A DNA stretch of 52,775 nucleotides from a bacterium (GCA_035945995.1 DASYZR010000023.1:1-52775); one strand, 5' to 3'; numbered from the stretch's first letter, positions 8,161 to 17,820 are shown. The notes: generated by a model not told the origin, from the letters alone. Translations and numbers: made by a program.

Positions 8161-8334
8161 AGGCAGCGGGCGGTACGCGGGGCGCCCCGCCCCCGTACGG
8201 CCGGAGACGCGCGGGCGCGGCCCGCCGCTGTCCGAACCCCGGTCCCGAAGGGTCGTGACAACCCGGTCGCGTCCCCGCGGCGCGTGGCCCCGCGGGCGTC
8301 GCCGCATCCCGACCCGGGACCTCCGGAGGCATGT

Positions 8335-10164
8335 ATGTGCGGGATCATGGGCTATATCGGGGACCGGCCGGCGGTGCCGGTCCTCTTGGACGGGTTACGC
8401 CGGCTCGAGTACCGCGGGTACGATTCCGCCGGCCTTGCCGTGATGAACGGCGGCGGCATCGTCATCCGCAAGGCCGCCGGCAAGATCACGCGGCTGGCGG
8501 AGCTCATCGCGCGCTCGCCCGTCGACGGGATCGTCGGCATCGGCCACACCCGGTGGGCGACGCACGGCCATCCCTCGGATGAAAACGCGCATCCGCACGC
8601 GGACTGCCGCGGCCGGATCGTGGTGATTCACAACGGGATCATCGAAAACTTCCTCGACCTCCGCGCCGCCCTCGCCGCGCGCGGCCACACGTTCCAATCC
8701 GACACCGACACGGAGGTGCTCGCGCACCTGATCGAGGAGGCGTACGAGGGCGACCTGCCGGCGGCGGTCGAGCGCGCCGTGTCGCAGGCCACCGGCGCCT
8801 ACGCACTGGTGGTGCTGGCCGCGGACGAGCCCGACAAGATCGTGGCGGTACGGATGATCAGCCCCCTCGTCGTCGGGTTGGGACAGAACGAGATGCTCCT
8901 CGCCTCGGACGTAACGGCGCTGCTTCCGTACACGCGGGACGTCGTGATCGTGGAGGACGGCGAGCTCGCCGTGATCACGCGCGGCGGCGTGCGGCTCGCG
9001 CGGATCGGCGGCGGGGCCGTCGCGCGGGCGCCCATGCGCATCACGTGGGACGCCGCGGCCGCGGAGAAGGGCGGCTACACCCACTTCATGCTGAAGGAGA
9101 TCCACGAGCAGCCCCGGGCGCTGCAGGAAACGATGATGGGCCGGCTGCCCGACCACCGGCACATCGTGCTCGACGGGGTTGCGCTCACGCCGGAGGCCGC
9201 CGGCGCGGTCGACAAGGTATGGCTCCTCGCCTGCGGCACCGCCTATCACGCCGGGCTGGTCGGCCGGATCCTGATCGAGCAGCTCGCGCGCGTCCCCGCG
9301 GAGGCGGATCTCGCGAGCGAGTTCCGGTACCGCGACCCGCTCGCCGGCCCTCGCACGCTCGCGCTGGCCGTCAGCCAGTCGGGCGAGACCGCGGACACGA
9401 TCGCGGCGGCGCGCGAAGCCGCGGCCCGCGGCGCCCCGACCGTGGCCGTCGCGAACGTCGTCGGCAGCACGCTGGCCCGCGAGGCGTCGCACGTCCTCTA
9501 CACCCGCGCCGGTCCCGAGATCGCCGTGTGCTCCACGAAGGCGTACGTGACGCAGCTCGCGGCCATGGCGATGTTCGCCGCGGCCCTCGGCGACGCGCGC
9601 GGGACGCTCGCCGCGCCGGCCGTCACGTCGCTCATCCGGGGCCTGCGCGCGCTGCCGGCCCAGGCCCAGGCCGTGCTGCGGCTCGAGCCGGAGCTCATCC
9701 GGCTCGCGGAGCGCCTGCACGCGATCGAGGACGTCTTCTTCATCGGCCGCGGCCTCGACTACCCCGTGGCCATGGAGGGCTCCCTCAAATTCAAGGAGAT
9801 CAGCTACATCCACTCGGAGGCGCTGGCCGGCGGGGAGCTCAAGCACGGCACGCTCGCGCTGGTCGTCCCGGGCGTCCTCATCGTCGCCCTGGCGACGCAG
9901 CCCGCGCTCGTGGACAAGATGGTCAGCAACATCCAGCAGGTGCGGGCCCGCGGGGCCGACGTCGTCGGCGTCGCGACGGCCGCGACGGCCGGTGCGGTGC
10001 GGCCGCACGTCGACACGCTCCTCGAACTGCCGGCGACCGAGCCGCTCCTCGCGCCGGTGTTGAGCGTGATTCCGCTGCAACTCTTCGCCTATCACGTGGC
10101 GCGGCTGCGGGGCAACGACGTCGACCAGCCCCGCAACCTCGCGAAGAGCGTGACCGTCGAGTGA
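8335..10164 (+). CDS. glmS: Glutamine-fructose-6-phosphate aminotransferase (isomerizing)
   Basis: It makes glucosamine-6-phosphate from fructose-6-P and glutamine, the first committed step to UDP-GlcNAc. The 609-residue protein begins MCGIMGYIG, with nucleophile Cys2 exposed after Met removal. The N-terminal Ntn glutaminase domain (~1-225) is followed by two SIS isomerase domains (~285-600; [19 protein letters not shown]). The C-terminal [13 protein letters not shown] is diagnostic. The ATG at 8335 is fixed by Cys2 and by GGAGG at 8325-8329; an upstream in-frame extension is excluded. Expression is controlled by the ribozyme in its leader. It overlaps the next gene by GTGA. Confidence 0.97.
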   Translation: MCGIMGYIGDRPAVPVLLDGLRRLEYRGYDSAGLAVMNGGGIVIRKAAGKITRLAELIARSPVDGIVGIGHTRWATHGHPSDENAHPHADCRGRIVVIHNGIIENFLDLRAALAARGHTFQSDTDTEVLAHLIEEAYEGDLPAAVERAVSQATGAYALVVLAADEPDKIVAVRMISPLVVGLGQNEMLLASDVTALLPYTRDVVIVEDGELAVITRGGVRLARIGGGAVARAPMRITWDAAAAEKGGYTHFMLKEIHEQPRALQETMMGRLPDHRHIVLDGVALTPEAAGAVDKVWLLACGTAYHAGLVGRILIEQLARVPAEADLASEFRYRDPLAGPRTLALAVSQSGETADTIAAAREAAARGAPTVAVANVVGSTLAREASHVLYTRAGPEIAVCSTKAYVTQLAAMAMFAAALGDARGTLAAPAVTSLIRGLRALPAQAQAVLRLEPELIRLAERLHAIEDVFFIGRGLDYPVAMEGSLKFKEISYIHSEALAGGELKHGTLALVVPGVLIVALATQPALVDKMVSNIQQVRARGADVVGVATAATAGAVRPHVDTLLELPATEPLLAPVLSVIPLQLFAYHVARLRGNDVDQPRNLAKSVTVE

Positions 10165-11108
10165 AGATCCTCGTGACCGGCGGCGCCGGGTTCATCGGCT
10201 CGCACGTGGCCGAGACCTACCGCGCCGCCGGGCACGACGTTGCCGTGGTCGATATCGTGACCGGGCTCGATCGCACGCCCCCCGGCATCCGGTGTCACCG
10301 CGTAGACATCGCCCGCCCCGAGCTCGACGCGGTGTTCGCGGGCGAGCACCCCGACGCGGTCTCGCACCATGCCGCGCAGGCGAACGTCCGGCGGTCCCTC
10401 GCCGATCCGGCCGCCGACGCCGCGACGAACGTGCTGGGGACGCTGCGCGTGCTGGAGGCCTCGGTCCGGCACGGGGTCCGCCAGGTCGTCTTCTCCTCGA
10501 CCGCCGGCGCGCTCTACGGCGACCCGCGCCGGCTGCCGGTCCGCGAAGACGATCCCGTGCTGCCGACGTCGCCCTATGGGCTGCACAAGTATCTCGGCGA
10601 GCAGTACATGGCGTACTATCGCCGGATCCACGGGCTCAACACGACGGTGCTGCGCTACGCCAACGTCTACGGACCGCGCCAGGACCCGTCGAGCGAAGCC
10701 GGAGTCGTGGCCATTTTCAGCGAGGCGATGCTCCGGGGCCGGCGGGCCACGATCTTCGGCGACGGGACCCAGGTGCGGGACTTCGTGTACGTGGGCGACG
10801 TCGCGGACGCCAACCTCCGGGTCCTCGGGCGCGCGCTCCAAGAGCCGCTCCACGTCGGCTCGGGGGCGGGCACGTCGGTGAACGACCTCGCGGATCGGCT
10901 CCGGGCGCTCACCGGATCGGACGCGGCACCCGGCTACGGGGCGGCGATTCCCGGCGAAGTCCACCGGATTTTCCTCGACATCGGTCGGATCCGCGAGACG
11001 CTCGGGTGGGAGCCGCGCGTCTCGCTGGAGGACGGGCTCCGGCGTACCGTTGAGTGGTTCCGGGCGCGGGTGCCGGAGGGGGCACCGGCGGACCGTCGAA
11101 CACCGTAG
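10161..11108 (+). CDS. NAD-dependent nucleotide-sugar epimerase (GalE-like extended SDR)
   Basis: This 315-residue extended short-chain dehydrogenase has the Rossmann motif [10 protein letters not shown] at residues 6-15 and the active-site pair Tyr-x3-Lys in [23 protein letters not shown] supplies the catalytic Ser region. Family members act on UDP-glucose, UDP-GlcNAc or related sugars. The 4-bp overlap with glmS suggests an amino-sugar nucleotide substrate such as UDP-GlcNAc, but substrate cannot be read from sequence. It is close to GalE in length and motifs; a dehydratase or reductase role is less likely because no dehydratase-type TDE motif is present. Confidence 0.85.
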   Translation: MKILVTGGAGFIGSHVAETYRAAGHDVAVVDIVTGLDRTPPGIRCHRVDIARPELDAVFAGEHPDAVSHHAAQANVRRSLADPAADAATNVLGTLRVLEASVRHGVRQVVFSSTAGALYGDPRRLPVREDDPVLPTSPYGLHKYLGEQYMAYYRRIHGLNTTVLRYANVYGPRQDPSSEAGVVAIFSEAMLRGRRATIFGDGTQVRDFVYVGDVADANLRVLGRALQEPLHVGSGAGTSVNDLADRLRALTGSDAAPGYGAAIPGEVHRIFLDIGRIRETLGWEPRVSLEDGLRRTVEWFRARVPEGAPADRRTP

Positions 11109-11120
11109 GAGGCCCACGCC

Positions 11121-11309
11121 ATGCCGCGTCAAGGAGCCGTGCCGATGATCGACCAGGAACTGCTCGACATTCTCGCGTGTCCGGTCTGCAAGACGCCGGT
11201 GCGACAGGAGGGCGACCGGCTCGTCTGCGTACAGTGCGGGCGCCGCTATCCGATCCGGGACGGCATCCCGGTCATGCTCATCGACGAGGCGGAGCCGCGC
11301 CCGGCCTAG
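11121..11309 (+). CDS. Trm112/UPF0434-like zinc-ribbon protein
   Basis: This 62-residue protein has two cysteine pairs (CPVC and CVQC, ~18 residues apart) and the typical run LLDILACPVCKTP ... GRRYPIRDGIPVML. Family knowledge: Trm112/YcaR-type proteins act as small partners of methyltransferases or have unassigned roles in bacteria. Two starts are possible: ATG 11121 with TAGGAGG upstream, or ATG 11145 with AAGGAG upstream. The second gives the more family-typical N-terminus. It lies between the epimerase and acpS in an operon-like arrangement. Confidence 0.8.
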   Translation: MPRQGAVPMIDQELLDILACPVCKTPVRQEGDRLVCVQCGRRYPIRDGIPVMLIDEAEPRPA

Positions 11310-11341
11310 GCGGCGACGGGCGTCTCTTTCCGGCGGGTACG

Positions 11342-11713
11342 ATGATTCGCGGCATCGGCATCGACATCATCGAGGTGGACCGCATCCGGCGCGCCACCGT
11401 CCGGTGGGGTGATGTGTTTCTCTCCCGGGTCTTCACGCCGCGCGAGCGCGGGTACGCTGGCGCGTCGCGCTCCGCCGCGGAACGTCTGGCCGGACGGTTC
11501 GCGGCGAAAGAGGCGGTGATGAAGGCCCTCGGGCTCGGCTTGCGCCGCATGGCGTGGCGCGAAATCGAGATCGAAGGCGATCCCCTCGGACGCCCCGTGG
11601 TCCGGCTGTCGGGTGGAGCGGCCGAGGCCGCGGCCCGGCTCGGGGTCCAGGCGTGGTTCGTGTCGATTTCCCACACGCGAGACCTGGCCGTCGCGCACGC
11701 CGTAGCGGAGTGA
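11342..11713 (+). CDS. acpS: Holo-[acyl-carrier-protein] synthase
   Basis: It transfers 4'-phosphopantetheine from CoA to ACP. The 123-residue length is typical. The Mg-binding residues are present: Asp8 in GIGIDIIEVDRI and Glu57 in RFAAKEAVMKAL. The C-terminal half (WREIEI, SISHTRDLAVAHAVAE) is also characteristic. The ATG at 11342 begins the canonical N-terminus; the frame extends further upstream but without family similarity. It is followed 10 nt later by nnr, then alr: the acpS-nnr-alr order is common in Gram-positive bacteria. Confidence 0.95.
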   Translation: MIRGIGIDIIEVDRIRRATVRWGDVFLSRVFTPRERGYAGASRSAAERLAGRFAAKEAVMKALGLGLRRMAWREIEIEGDPLGRPVVRLSGGAAEAAARLGVQAWFVSISHTRDLAVAHAVAE

Positions 11714-11723
11714 CGCGGGCGGG

Positions 11724-13304
11724 ATGAAACTCCCGACGCCGCAGGAGATGGCGGCGCTCGATCAGCGCACGCAGGAGACCGGCGTGCCCATTGCCGTGCT
11801 GATGGAGCACGCGGGCGCCCGGACGGCCGACGTCGCGCGGCGGCTGCTGGAGGGCCGAGGCGGCCGTCGCGTCGTGGTGCTGGCCGGCAAGGGGAACAAC
11901 GGCGGCGACGGGCTCGTCGCCGCCCGCGATCTCGCCGGGGACACCCGGGTGACCGCGCTCCTCGCCGGGCCCGCCGCCGAGTTCGGCGGCGGGCCCGCGG
12001 CACATCTGGCGTCTCTTCGGCAGCGTCACATCCCGGTCGTCGAGGCCGCGGGTGTGACGCCGTCCGACATCGAGGCCGCCCTTCGCGACTGCGATCTCAT
12101 CGTGGACGCGCTCTTCGGCACGGGCTTTCACGGGCCGGCCCGCGGCGTGCCCGCGGCCCTGATCGACGCGGCGAACCGGTCCGGGACGCCGATCCTCGCG
12201 GTCGACGTGCCGTCGGGCATCGACGCCGCGACGGGCCGCGCCGATCCACCGGTGATCCGGGCGGCGGCGACCGTCACGATGGGACTCCCCAAACTCGGGC
12301 TCGTGCAGTACCCCGCCGCCGCGTGCGCCGGCCGGCTCTTCGTCGCGGACATCGGCATTCCCGAAGCGGTGATCGATGCGGCGCCGATCCGCGCCGAGCT
12401 CATCCGCGCGGCGTGGGTCGACCGGATGGTTCCGCGCCGCGGTCCGGACAGCCACAAGGGCACGCACGGCCACGTCTTTGTCGTGGCCGGCGCGCGAGGG
12501 TTCGCGGGGGCCGCGGTGCTGACCGCCCGGGGCGCGATCCGCGGCGGCGCCGGGCTCGTGACGATCGCGATGCCGTCGTCGCTCGGCGCCGTCCCGACCA
12601 CGTCCCTGCCGGAGGCGATGACGCTGCCGCTGCCGGAGACGGGCGCGGGCGCGCTCGGGGCGGCCGCAGAGGCCGTGATCCGCGACGCGGCCGCGGCGGC
12701 GGGCGGCACGCACACCGTCGTCGCCATCGGCCCGGGCCTCACGACCCATTCCGAGGCGGCCGCAGTCGTGCGGCGTCTCGTGCCGTCGCTGGCCTGTCCC
12801 CTCGTCGCGGACGCGGACGCGCTTAACGCCCTGGCGGAGGACGCCTCCCCCCTGCGCGACGCGCGGGGCCCCGTCGTCATTACGCCGCATCCGGGAGAAC
12901 TGGCCCGGCTGATGGGCTCGTCGGTCGGCGAGATCCAGCGCGATCGCGTCGCGGCGGCGCGGTCCGCGGCGTCGTCGTTTGGGGCGGTGACCGTGCTCAA
13001 GGGCGCCCGGACGGTCGTGGCGGCGCCGGACGGCCGCGCCGGCATTATTCCGAGTGGCAACGGCGCGATGGCGACAGGTGGAATGGGCGACGTGCTGACC
13101 GGTGTGGTGGCGGCGCTCCTCGCACAACATCTGCCGCCGTGGGAGGCCGCGGCGTGCGCGGCATACCTGCACGGTCTGGCCGGCGATCTCGCCGCGCCCG
13201 GGGAGTTGGGATTGCTGGCCCACGAGGTCGCCGACGCGGTTCCTCGGGCGCTCGCGGCGGTCCGCGCCGGGTCGATCGACGACGGCATCGGCTATGTCGG
13301 ATAG
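11724..13304 (+). CDS. nnr: Bifunctional NAD(P)H-hydrate epimerase / ADP-dependent dehydratase
   Basis: It repairs damaged NAD(P)HX. The 526-residue protein has an N-terminal YjeF_N epimerase domain (~1-215) with GKGNNGGDGL at 55-64, and a C-terminal ribokinase-like CARKD dehydratase domain (~235-515) with HKGTHGHVFVVAG, the pyrophosphate-binding and catalytic loop GNGAMATGGMGDVLTG, and Asp in that motif. The fusion of the two activities is normal in bacteria. The gene ends 11 bp inside alr, so the two are tightly coupled. Confidence 0.94.
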   Translation: MKLPTPQEMAALDQRTQETGVPIAVLMEHAGARTADVARRLLEGRGGRRVVVLAGKGNNGGDGLVAARDLAGDTRVTALLAGPAAEFGGGPAAHLASLRQRHIPVVEAAGVTPSDIEAALRDCDLIVDALFGTGFHGPARGVPAALIDAANRSGTPILAVDVPSGIDAATGRADPPVIRAAATVTMGLPKLGLVQYPAAACAGRLFVADIGIPEAVIDAAPIRAELIRAAWVDRMVPRRGPDSHKGTHGHVFVVAGARGFAGAAVLTARGAIRGGAGLVTIAMPSSLGAVPTTSLPEAMTLPLPETGAGALGAAAEAVIRDAAAAAGGTHTVVAIGPGLTTHSEAAAVVRRLVPSLACPLVADADALNALAEDASPLRDARGPVVITPHPGELARLMGSSVGEIQRDRVAAARSAASSFGAVTVLKGARTVVAAPDGRAGIIPSGNGAMATGGMGDVLTGVVAALLAQHLPPWEAAACAAYLHGLAGDLAAPGELGLLAHEVADAVPRALAAVRAGSIDDGIGYVG

Positions 13305-14487
13305 AGGCGCGCTGCGCGCCGGGTGGGCCGAGATCGACCTCGACGCGATTCGCCACAACGTGACCGCGTTGCGCGAGGTGCTGGTGCCGCCGGCGCGGCT
13401 CATGGTGGTGGTCAAGGCCAACGCCTACGGACACGGGGCCCTGGAGATCGCCCGGGCGGCGGCCGAGGCGGGGGCGTGGGGATTCGGCGTCGCCACCGTG
13501 GACGAGGGTGAGGAACTCCGGCGCGCTGGCGTCCGCGAACCGGTGGTCGTGCTCGACCTCACGATGCCCGACGAGGCCGGCCGCGTTCTGGCGTACGACC
13601 TCGCCGCGGGCGTCGCCGACCTTGAAGCCGCGCGGGCGTTGAGTGGTGCGGCGGCGGCCTCGGGGCGCGCGGCGCGGGTGCACCTCAAAATCGACACGGG
13701 GATGGGCCGGGCCGGGTGTTCGGCGGGCGAGGCTCCGTCCCTCGCCCGGGCGATGGCGGCCCTGCCGGGCATCGTGCTCGAAGGCGCCTACACGCACTTC
13801 CCCGCGGCCGATGACCCGGACCTGGAGCCGACGCGCGAGCAACTCCGCGTGTTTGCGGACACGCTCGCGTCGCTGCGCGCGGCCGGGATCACCGTGATGC
13901 TGCGCCATGCCGCCAACAGCGCCGGCGTTCTCGCCCTGCCCGAGGCGCATCTCGATCTCGTCCGGTGCGGGATCGCGGTCTACGGCATTGCGCCGGCGCC
14001 TCACCTTGGGCCCCGCGTGCCGCTGCGCCCGGCGATGCGGCTGTGCGGCCGCCTGGTCCAGACGAAACGCGTGCCCGCCGGCACGGCCGTCGGCTACGGC
14101 CGCGAATACCGCGCCCCGCGTGAGACGACGATTGCGACGGTTCCGCTCGGCTACGCGGACGGCTATCCGCGCGCGGCCTGGCGGCGGGCGGCCGTGCTCC
14201 TGCACGGCCGCCGCGTCCCGATTGCCGGCCGGGTCAGCATGGATCAGTTGACGATCGACGCCGGTGACCTGGACGTGCACAGGGGCGACGAAGCTGAATT
14301 GTGGGGATCGGCCCTGCCCATCGAAGAGGTCGCGGCCGCCGCCGGAACGATTCCCTGGGAGTTGCTCGTGCGGGTCGCCGCGCGCGTGCCGCGGGTGTTC
14401 GTGAGTGGGGGCGCGGTGCGCGCCGTTCGGACGCTGGTCGCCGGATGGGAGACGGCCGGCGAGGTGCAGGGCCGGACCACGTCCTAG
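13294..14487 (+). CDS. alr: Alanine racemase
   Basis: This PLP enzyme makes D-alanine for peptidoglycan. The 397-residue protein has the PLP lysine Lys41 in VVKANAYGHG and the second catalytic base Tyr268 in AVGYGREY. The C-terminal domain block GYADGYPRA ... VSMDQLTIDAG is present. The ATG at 13294 overlaps nnr by 11 bp and gives the expected N-terminus (RAGWAEIDLDAIRHN). It sits with other wall genes, including the NlpC/P60 hydrolase and glmS, so this region serves envelope synthesis. Confidence 0.96.
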   Translation: MSDRGALRAGWAEIDLDAIRHNVTALREVLVPPARLMVVVKANAYGHGALEIARAAAEAGAWGFGVATVDEGEELRRAGVREPVVVLDLTMPDEAGRVLAYDLAAGVADLEAARALSGAAAASGRAARVHLKIDTGMGRAGCSAGEAPSLARAMAALPGIVLEGAYTHFPAADDPDLEPTREQLRVFADTLASLRAAGITVMLRHAANSAGVLALPEAHLDLVRCGIAVYGIAPAPHLGPRVPLRPAMRLCGRLVQTKRVPAGTAVGYGREYRAPRETTIATVPLGYADGYPRAAWRRAAVLLHGRRVPIAGRVSMDQLTIDAGDLDVHRGDEAELWGSALPIEEVAAAAGTIPWELLVRVAARVPRVFVSGGAVRAVRTLVAGWETAGEVQGRTTS

Positions 14488-14560
14488 GAGACGGCCGGCG
14501 CGGTCGTCGTCGCATGCCCGCGGGCGGTTCCACGAACGTGGCGGGGGAGGGGGAGTCGTC

Positions 14561-15388
14561 GTGCGTGTCGCCTTTCAGGGCGAACCGGGGGCCCATAGCG
14601 AGGAGGCCGTCTTCCGTGTCTTCGGCGAGCACGTCGAGCCGGTCCCGTGCCGCGACCTGGTCGAGACGTTCGAGGCGACGGTCTCGGGCCGCGCGGAGAC
14701 GGCGGTGGTCCCCGTGGAGAACTCCCAGGCCGGCAGCATCAACGAAACCTACGACCTGCTGCTCAAGCACGATCTGGTGATCGTGGGCGAGTACGACCTG
14801 CGCGTCCACCAGAATCTTCTCGCGCTGCCCGGCCGCTCCCTCGACGAGATCCGCCAGGCGTACTCGCACCCGCAGGCGCTCGCCCAATGCGACGCGTTTC
14901 TCCGGCACCACCGGATCGAGCCGCTGGTCTACGGCGACACCGCCGGCAGCGCGAAGATGCTGGCCGAGGAGCGCCCGCCCGGGGCGGCGGCGATCGCGTC
15001 CCGGCGGGCCGCGCAGCTCTACGGGCTCGCGGTCCTCGCCGAAGCGATTGAGACGAACCCCAACAACTACACGCGGTTCCTTGCGCTCGACCGGTCCCCG
15101 GCGCCGCGCACCGACCGGAGCAAGACGTCCATCGTCTTCGTGGTCGAGAACCGTCCGGGTACGCTCTATCTCGCGCTCGGCGCGCTCGCGACGCGCGGCA
15201 TCAATCTCGCCAAGATCGAATCCCGGCCGGGCCGCGAGCGGCCCTGGGACTACGTGTTCTACGTGGACGTGGACGGACACGCCGACGACGACGCGATGCG
15301 CGCCGCGCTCGATGAGCTCGGGCGCCATACGTCGTTCCTGCGGGTGCTGGGCTCCTATCCGAAGGCCTCACCGCCGGCGGTCGCGTGA
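14561..15388 (+). CDS. pheA: Prephenate dehydratase
   Basis: It converts prephenate to phenylpyruvate in phenylalanine synthesis. The 275-residue monofunctional protein (no chorismate mutase domain) has a periplasmic-binding-like catalytic domain at ~1-180, with VENSQAGSINETYD and the NNYTRFL motif carrying the catalytic Thr-Arg-Phe. The C-terminal ACT domain (~190-265; VVENRPGTLYLALGAL, KIESRPG) is the phenylalanine sensor. The GTG at 14561 is preceded by GGGGAG and gives the canonical start. It overlaps the next gene by GTGA, although that gene is not in the same pathway. Confidence 0.95.
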   Translation: MRVAFQGEPGAHSEEAVFRVFGEHVEPVPCRDLVETFEATVSGRAETAVVPVENSQAGSINETYDLLLKHDLVIVGEYDLRVHQNLLALPGRSLDEIRQAYSHPQALAQCDAFLRHHRIEPLVYGDTAGSAKMLAEERPPGAAAIASRRAAQLYGLAVLAEAIETNPNNYTRFLALDRSPAPRTDRSKTSIVFVVENRPGTLYLALGALATRGINLAKIESRPGRERPWDYVFYVDVDGHADDDAMRAALDELGRHTSFLRVLGSYPKASPPAVA

Positions 15389-17046
15389 CGGTTCCCACGC
15401 TGCGGCCGCTCGGCGACGCGGGCGTGGTCGCCGAATTCGGCGGCGACGAGATCTCCGACGCGGCGAACGCGGCGGTGCTCGCGTTGCGGCAGGTCATCGA
15501 GGCCGAGCGCCCGCCCGGCGTCGTGGAGGCCATTCCGACGTACCGCTCGCTGCTCGTGGTGTTCGATCCGCTGCGCACGACGGCGGCGGCCGTCCGCCAG
15601 GACATCCTGGGGGCGGCGTCACGGGCCGATCCGTCTCACCTGCCCGCCGGCCGCCTCGTGGAGATCGCGACCGCCTACGGCGGCGTCCACGGTCCGGATC
15701 TCGCCCCGCTCGCCGCCGAGGTGGGACTGTCCGAGCAGGACGTCATCGCGGCGCATGCGAGTCACGAGTATCGCGTCTACATGCTGGGCTTCTCACCGGG
15801 GTTTCCATACATGGGGATCCTGCCCGAGGCGCTGCGCGTGCCGCGGCTGCGATCGCCGCGAACCTACGTGCCGGAGCGCACCGTGGCGCTCGCCGGCCAG
15901 CAGACCGGCGTGTACCCGATCGCCACGCCTGGCGGATGGCGGCTCATCGGACGCACGCCGCTGCGCATCTACGATCCGGCCCGCGAGGCGCCGTTTCTCC
16001 TGGACGCGGGGGACCGCGTGCGCTTCGTCGCGATCGGTCCCGACGAGTATGAGCGGCGGGCGCCTCGCGATGGGCCGCCGCCCGCGCCGCCGCGGGCGGC
16101 GGCGCCGGACCTCGTGGTCGAGCGGGGCGGACTGTGGACCACGGTGCAGGACCTGGGGCGCCCGGGCTACCGCCATTTCGGCCTGCCGCAGAGCGGCGCG
16201 ATGGATCCGCTGTCCCTTCGCATCGCCAATCTGCTGCTCGGCAATCCGCCCGGCGCGGCCGCGCTCGAGCTCACGGCGCCGGGGCCCCGCCTCGTCGTGG
16301 CGCGGCGGACCGCGATCGCCGTGACGGGCGCCGATCTCTCGCCATCGGTGAACGGGCGGCCCGTGGCGGGCTGGAGCGCGCTGTCGATGCGGGAAGGCGA
16401 CGTGCTCGAGTTCGGCGCGCCGCGGTCGGGGCAGTGGGCCTACGTGGCGGTGCCCGGCGGCATCGACGTCCCCCCCGCCCTCGGGAGCCGCGCCACCTAT
16501 GCGCGGGCGGCGTTGGGAGGGTACGGCGGCCGCCGGCTGGCGGACGGCGACGCGCTGGCCTGCGGGCGCCGGGCTCCCGGGGCGCTGCTCCGCCTGGCAG
16601 ACGAAACGCGGCCGTCCGTGGGCGGCGCCCGCACCGTCCGCATCGTCCTTGGGCCGCAGGAATCGTATTTCGCGGAGGCGGCTGTGGCGGCGCTGCTCGA
16701 CGAAGAGTTCTCACCGGGGGTGCACGCCGACCGCGTGGGGTACCGGCTCGACGGTGCGCGGCTCGAGCACCGGTCGGCCGCGGAACTGCTGTCGGACGGC
16801 CTGCTGCCGGGCGCGATCCAGGTGCCGGCCGGCGGCCAGCCGATCGTCATCATGGCGGACGGCCCGACCGCGGGCGGCTATCCGAAGATCGCCGCGGTAG
16901 CGCGGGCGGACCTGCGGCTGGTGGCCCAGGCGCGGCGCGGGGACCCCGTTCGCTTTCGCGCGGTGGCATGGGACGAGGCCCACCTGGCGGCGCGCGAGGC
17001 GGCGGCCGCCGCGGCGAGTCTCCGGTTCGAGCGGGTTGGCGAGTAG
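15385..17046 (+). CDS. Fused 5-oxoprolinase subunits B and C (PxpB-PxpC, KipI-KipA)
   Basis: The 553-residue protein fuses two normally separate proteins. Residues ~5-228 are the PxpB/KipI domain, with the conserved GFSPGFPYMG and TPGGWRLIGRT segments. A Pro/Ala linker (~229-241) follows. Residues ~243-553 are the PxpC/KipA domain, with DLGRPGYRHFGLPQSGAMD and ADGPTAGGYPKIA. Family knowledge: PxpB and PxpC with PxpA form ATP-dependent 5-oxoprolinase; the same fold also occurs in urea amidolyase-type enzymes. No pxpA is visible in this window. The GTG start overlaps the pheA stop. Function as oxoprolinase is inferred; a related allophanate-type activity is possible. Confidence 0.88.
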   Translation: MTVPTLRPLGDAGVVAEFGGDEISDAANAAVLALRQVIEAERPPGVVEAIPTYRSLLVVFDPLRTTAAAVRQDILGAASRADPSHLPAGRLVEIATAYGGVHGPDLAPLAAEVGLSEQDVIAAHASHEYRVYMLGFSPGFPYMGILPEALRVPRLRSPRTYVPERTVALAGQQTGVYPIATPGGWRLIGRTPLRIYDPAREAPFLLDAGDRVRFVAIGPDEYERRAPRDGPPPAPPRAAAPDLVVERGGLWTTVQDLGRPGYRHFGLPQSGAMDPLSLRIANLLLGNPPGAAALELTAPGPRLVVARRTAIAVTGADLSPSVNGRPVAGWSALSMREGDVLEFGAPRSGQWAYVAVPGGIDVPPALGSRATYARAALGGYGGRRLADGDALACGRRAPGALLRLADETRPSVGGARTVRIVLGPQESYFAEAAVAALLDEEFSPGVHADRVGYRLDGARLEHRSAAELLSDGLLPGAIQVPAGGQPIVIMADGPTAGGYPKIAAVARADLRLVAQARRGDPVRFRAVAWDEAHLAAREAAAAAASLRFERVGE

Positions 17047-17107
17047 ACGCGTCTCACCGGCGTCGAGTGTCGCCGCGGAGGCGATGCCCGCGTTGGACGG
17101 CGGCGCC

Positions 17108-17527
17108 TTATGGGATGATCGTGAACGTCTCCTGGCGCCCGATTCGGTAGATTTCGAAGTCGCGGCGGTCAAGCGTGAACACCTGCCGGATGCGCTCCCG
17201 TTCCGCCAGGCGCACAAGCGTGGCATCGGCGAGATCCATCGGCAGCTCGCGGTACTTCCGGATCAGGGCCCGGACCCGTGGGATATCCTCGCGGCTGAGC
17301 TCGGCAATCGCGATCAGCCGGCGCTCCAGCGCGACCAGCAAGGCATCCTGTGACTCAAGAGGATTCGTCGTCTGCCCGAGCAGATACGCGGCCTCGGTGA
17401 TGACGGTCCATGTTGTGAGCGGCGGATCAACCAGCCGTTTCAGCTCGTCGACGCAGCGGCGGTGATCGCCATCGCTCTCATCGATGATGGCGACAAGAGG
17501 CCCGGCGTCAACCAGGATCCGCTTCAC
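17108..17527 (-). CDS. vapC: PIN-domain toxin (VapC family)
   Basis: This 139-residue PIN ribonuclease has acidic metal-site candidates Asp7 (LVDAGPLVAI), Glu45, Asp98 (PMDLADATLV) and Asp120 (FTLDRRDF). VapC toxins cleave tRNA or rRNA. It is coupled to the RHH antitoxin upstream by a 4-bp overlap (17524-17527), in the standard antitoxin-then-toxin order. The pair lies on the strand opposite to both flanking operons. The DNA is less GC-rich than its neighbours, which suggests acquisition by transfer. Confidence 0.85.
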   Translation of the reverse strand: MKRILVDAGPLVAIIDESDGDHRRCVDELKRLVDPPLTTWTVITEAAYLLGQTTNPLESQDALLVALERRLIAIAELSREDIPRVRALIRKYRELPMDLADATLVRLAERERIRQVFTLDRRDFEIYRIGRQETFTIIP

Positions 17528-17787
17528 CGACGTCCTCGCCGGCGCGCGAACAGGCCGCGCAGGATCTCCTCCGACCGGGACGCCAAGTCCGGCGGTCCGC
17601 CGTGTCCGATGCCGATGAGGTCCGCCATCCGATCATACAGGGTACTTCCCGGGTTCGGCTCAGCGTGGTCCTCGGACAGCCTGAGGATCGCTTCGCGAAT
17701 CACGGACGATTTTGTACGGCCGGTCTTCCGGGCGAGGCGCTGCACGATCGCTTCCGTCTCGGGATCCAACCTCACGGTTGTCGGCAC
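17524..17787 (-). CDS. Ribbon-helix-helix antitoxin (VapB-like)
   Basis: This 87-residue protein has an N-terminal ribbon-helix-helix (VPTTVRLDPETEAIVQRLA, then TKSSVIREAILRL), the DNA-binding fold of many VapB antitoxins. The C-terminal half would embrace the PIN toxin. The GTG start at 17787 is preceded on the minus strand by GGGAGA; the frame stays open upstream but that part lacks the RHH pattern. A short palindrome TGTA-N-TACA at 17821-17829 lies just upstream and may be its operator. Confidence 0.8.
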   Translation of the reverse strand: MPTTVRLDPETEAIVQRLARKTGRTKSSVIREAILRLSEDHAEPNPGSTLYDRMADLIGIGHGGPPDLASRSEEILRGLFARRRGRR

Positions 17788-17820
17788 TGCGGTATCTCCC
17801 GGCGATTTGTCATACCAAAC

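Noticed and set aside
7922-8443. A plus-strand open frame between glmM and glmS
   Set aside because: It covers the glmS ribozyme and runs into glmS out of frame; the RNA landmarks explain the conservation there.
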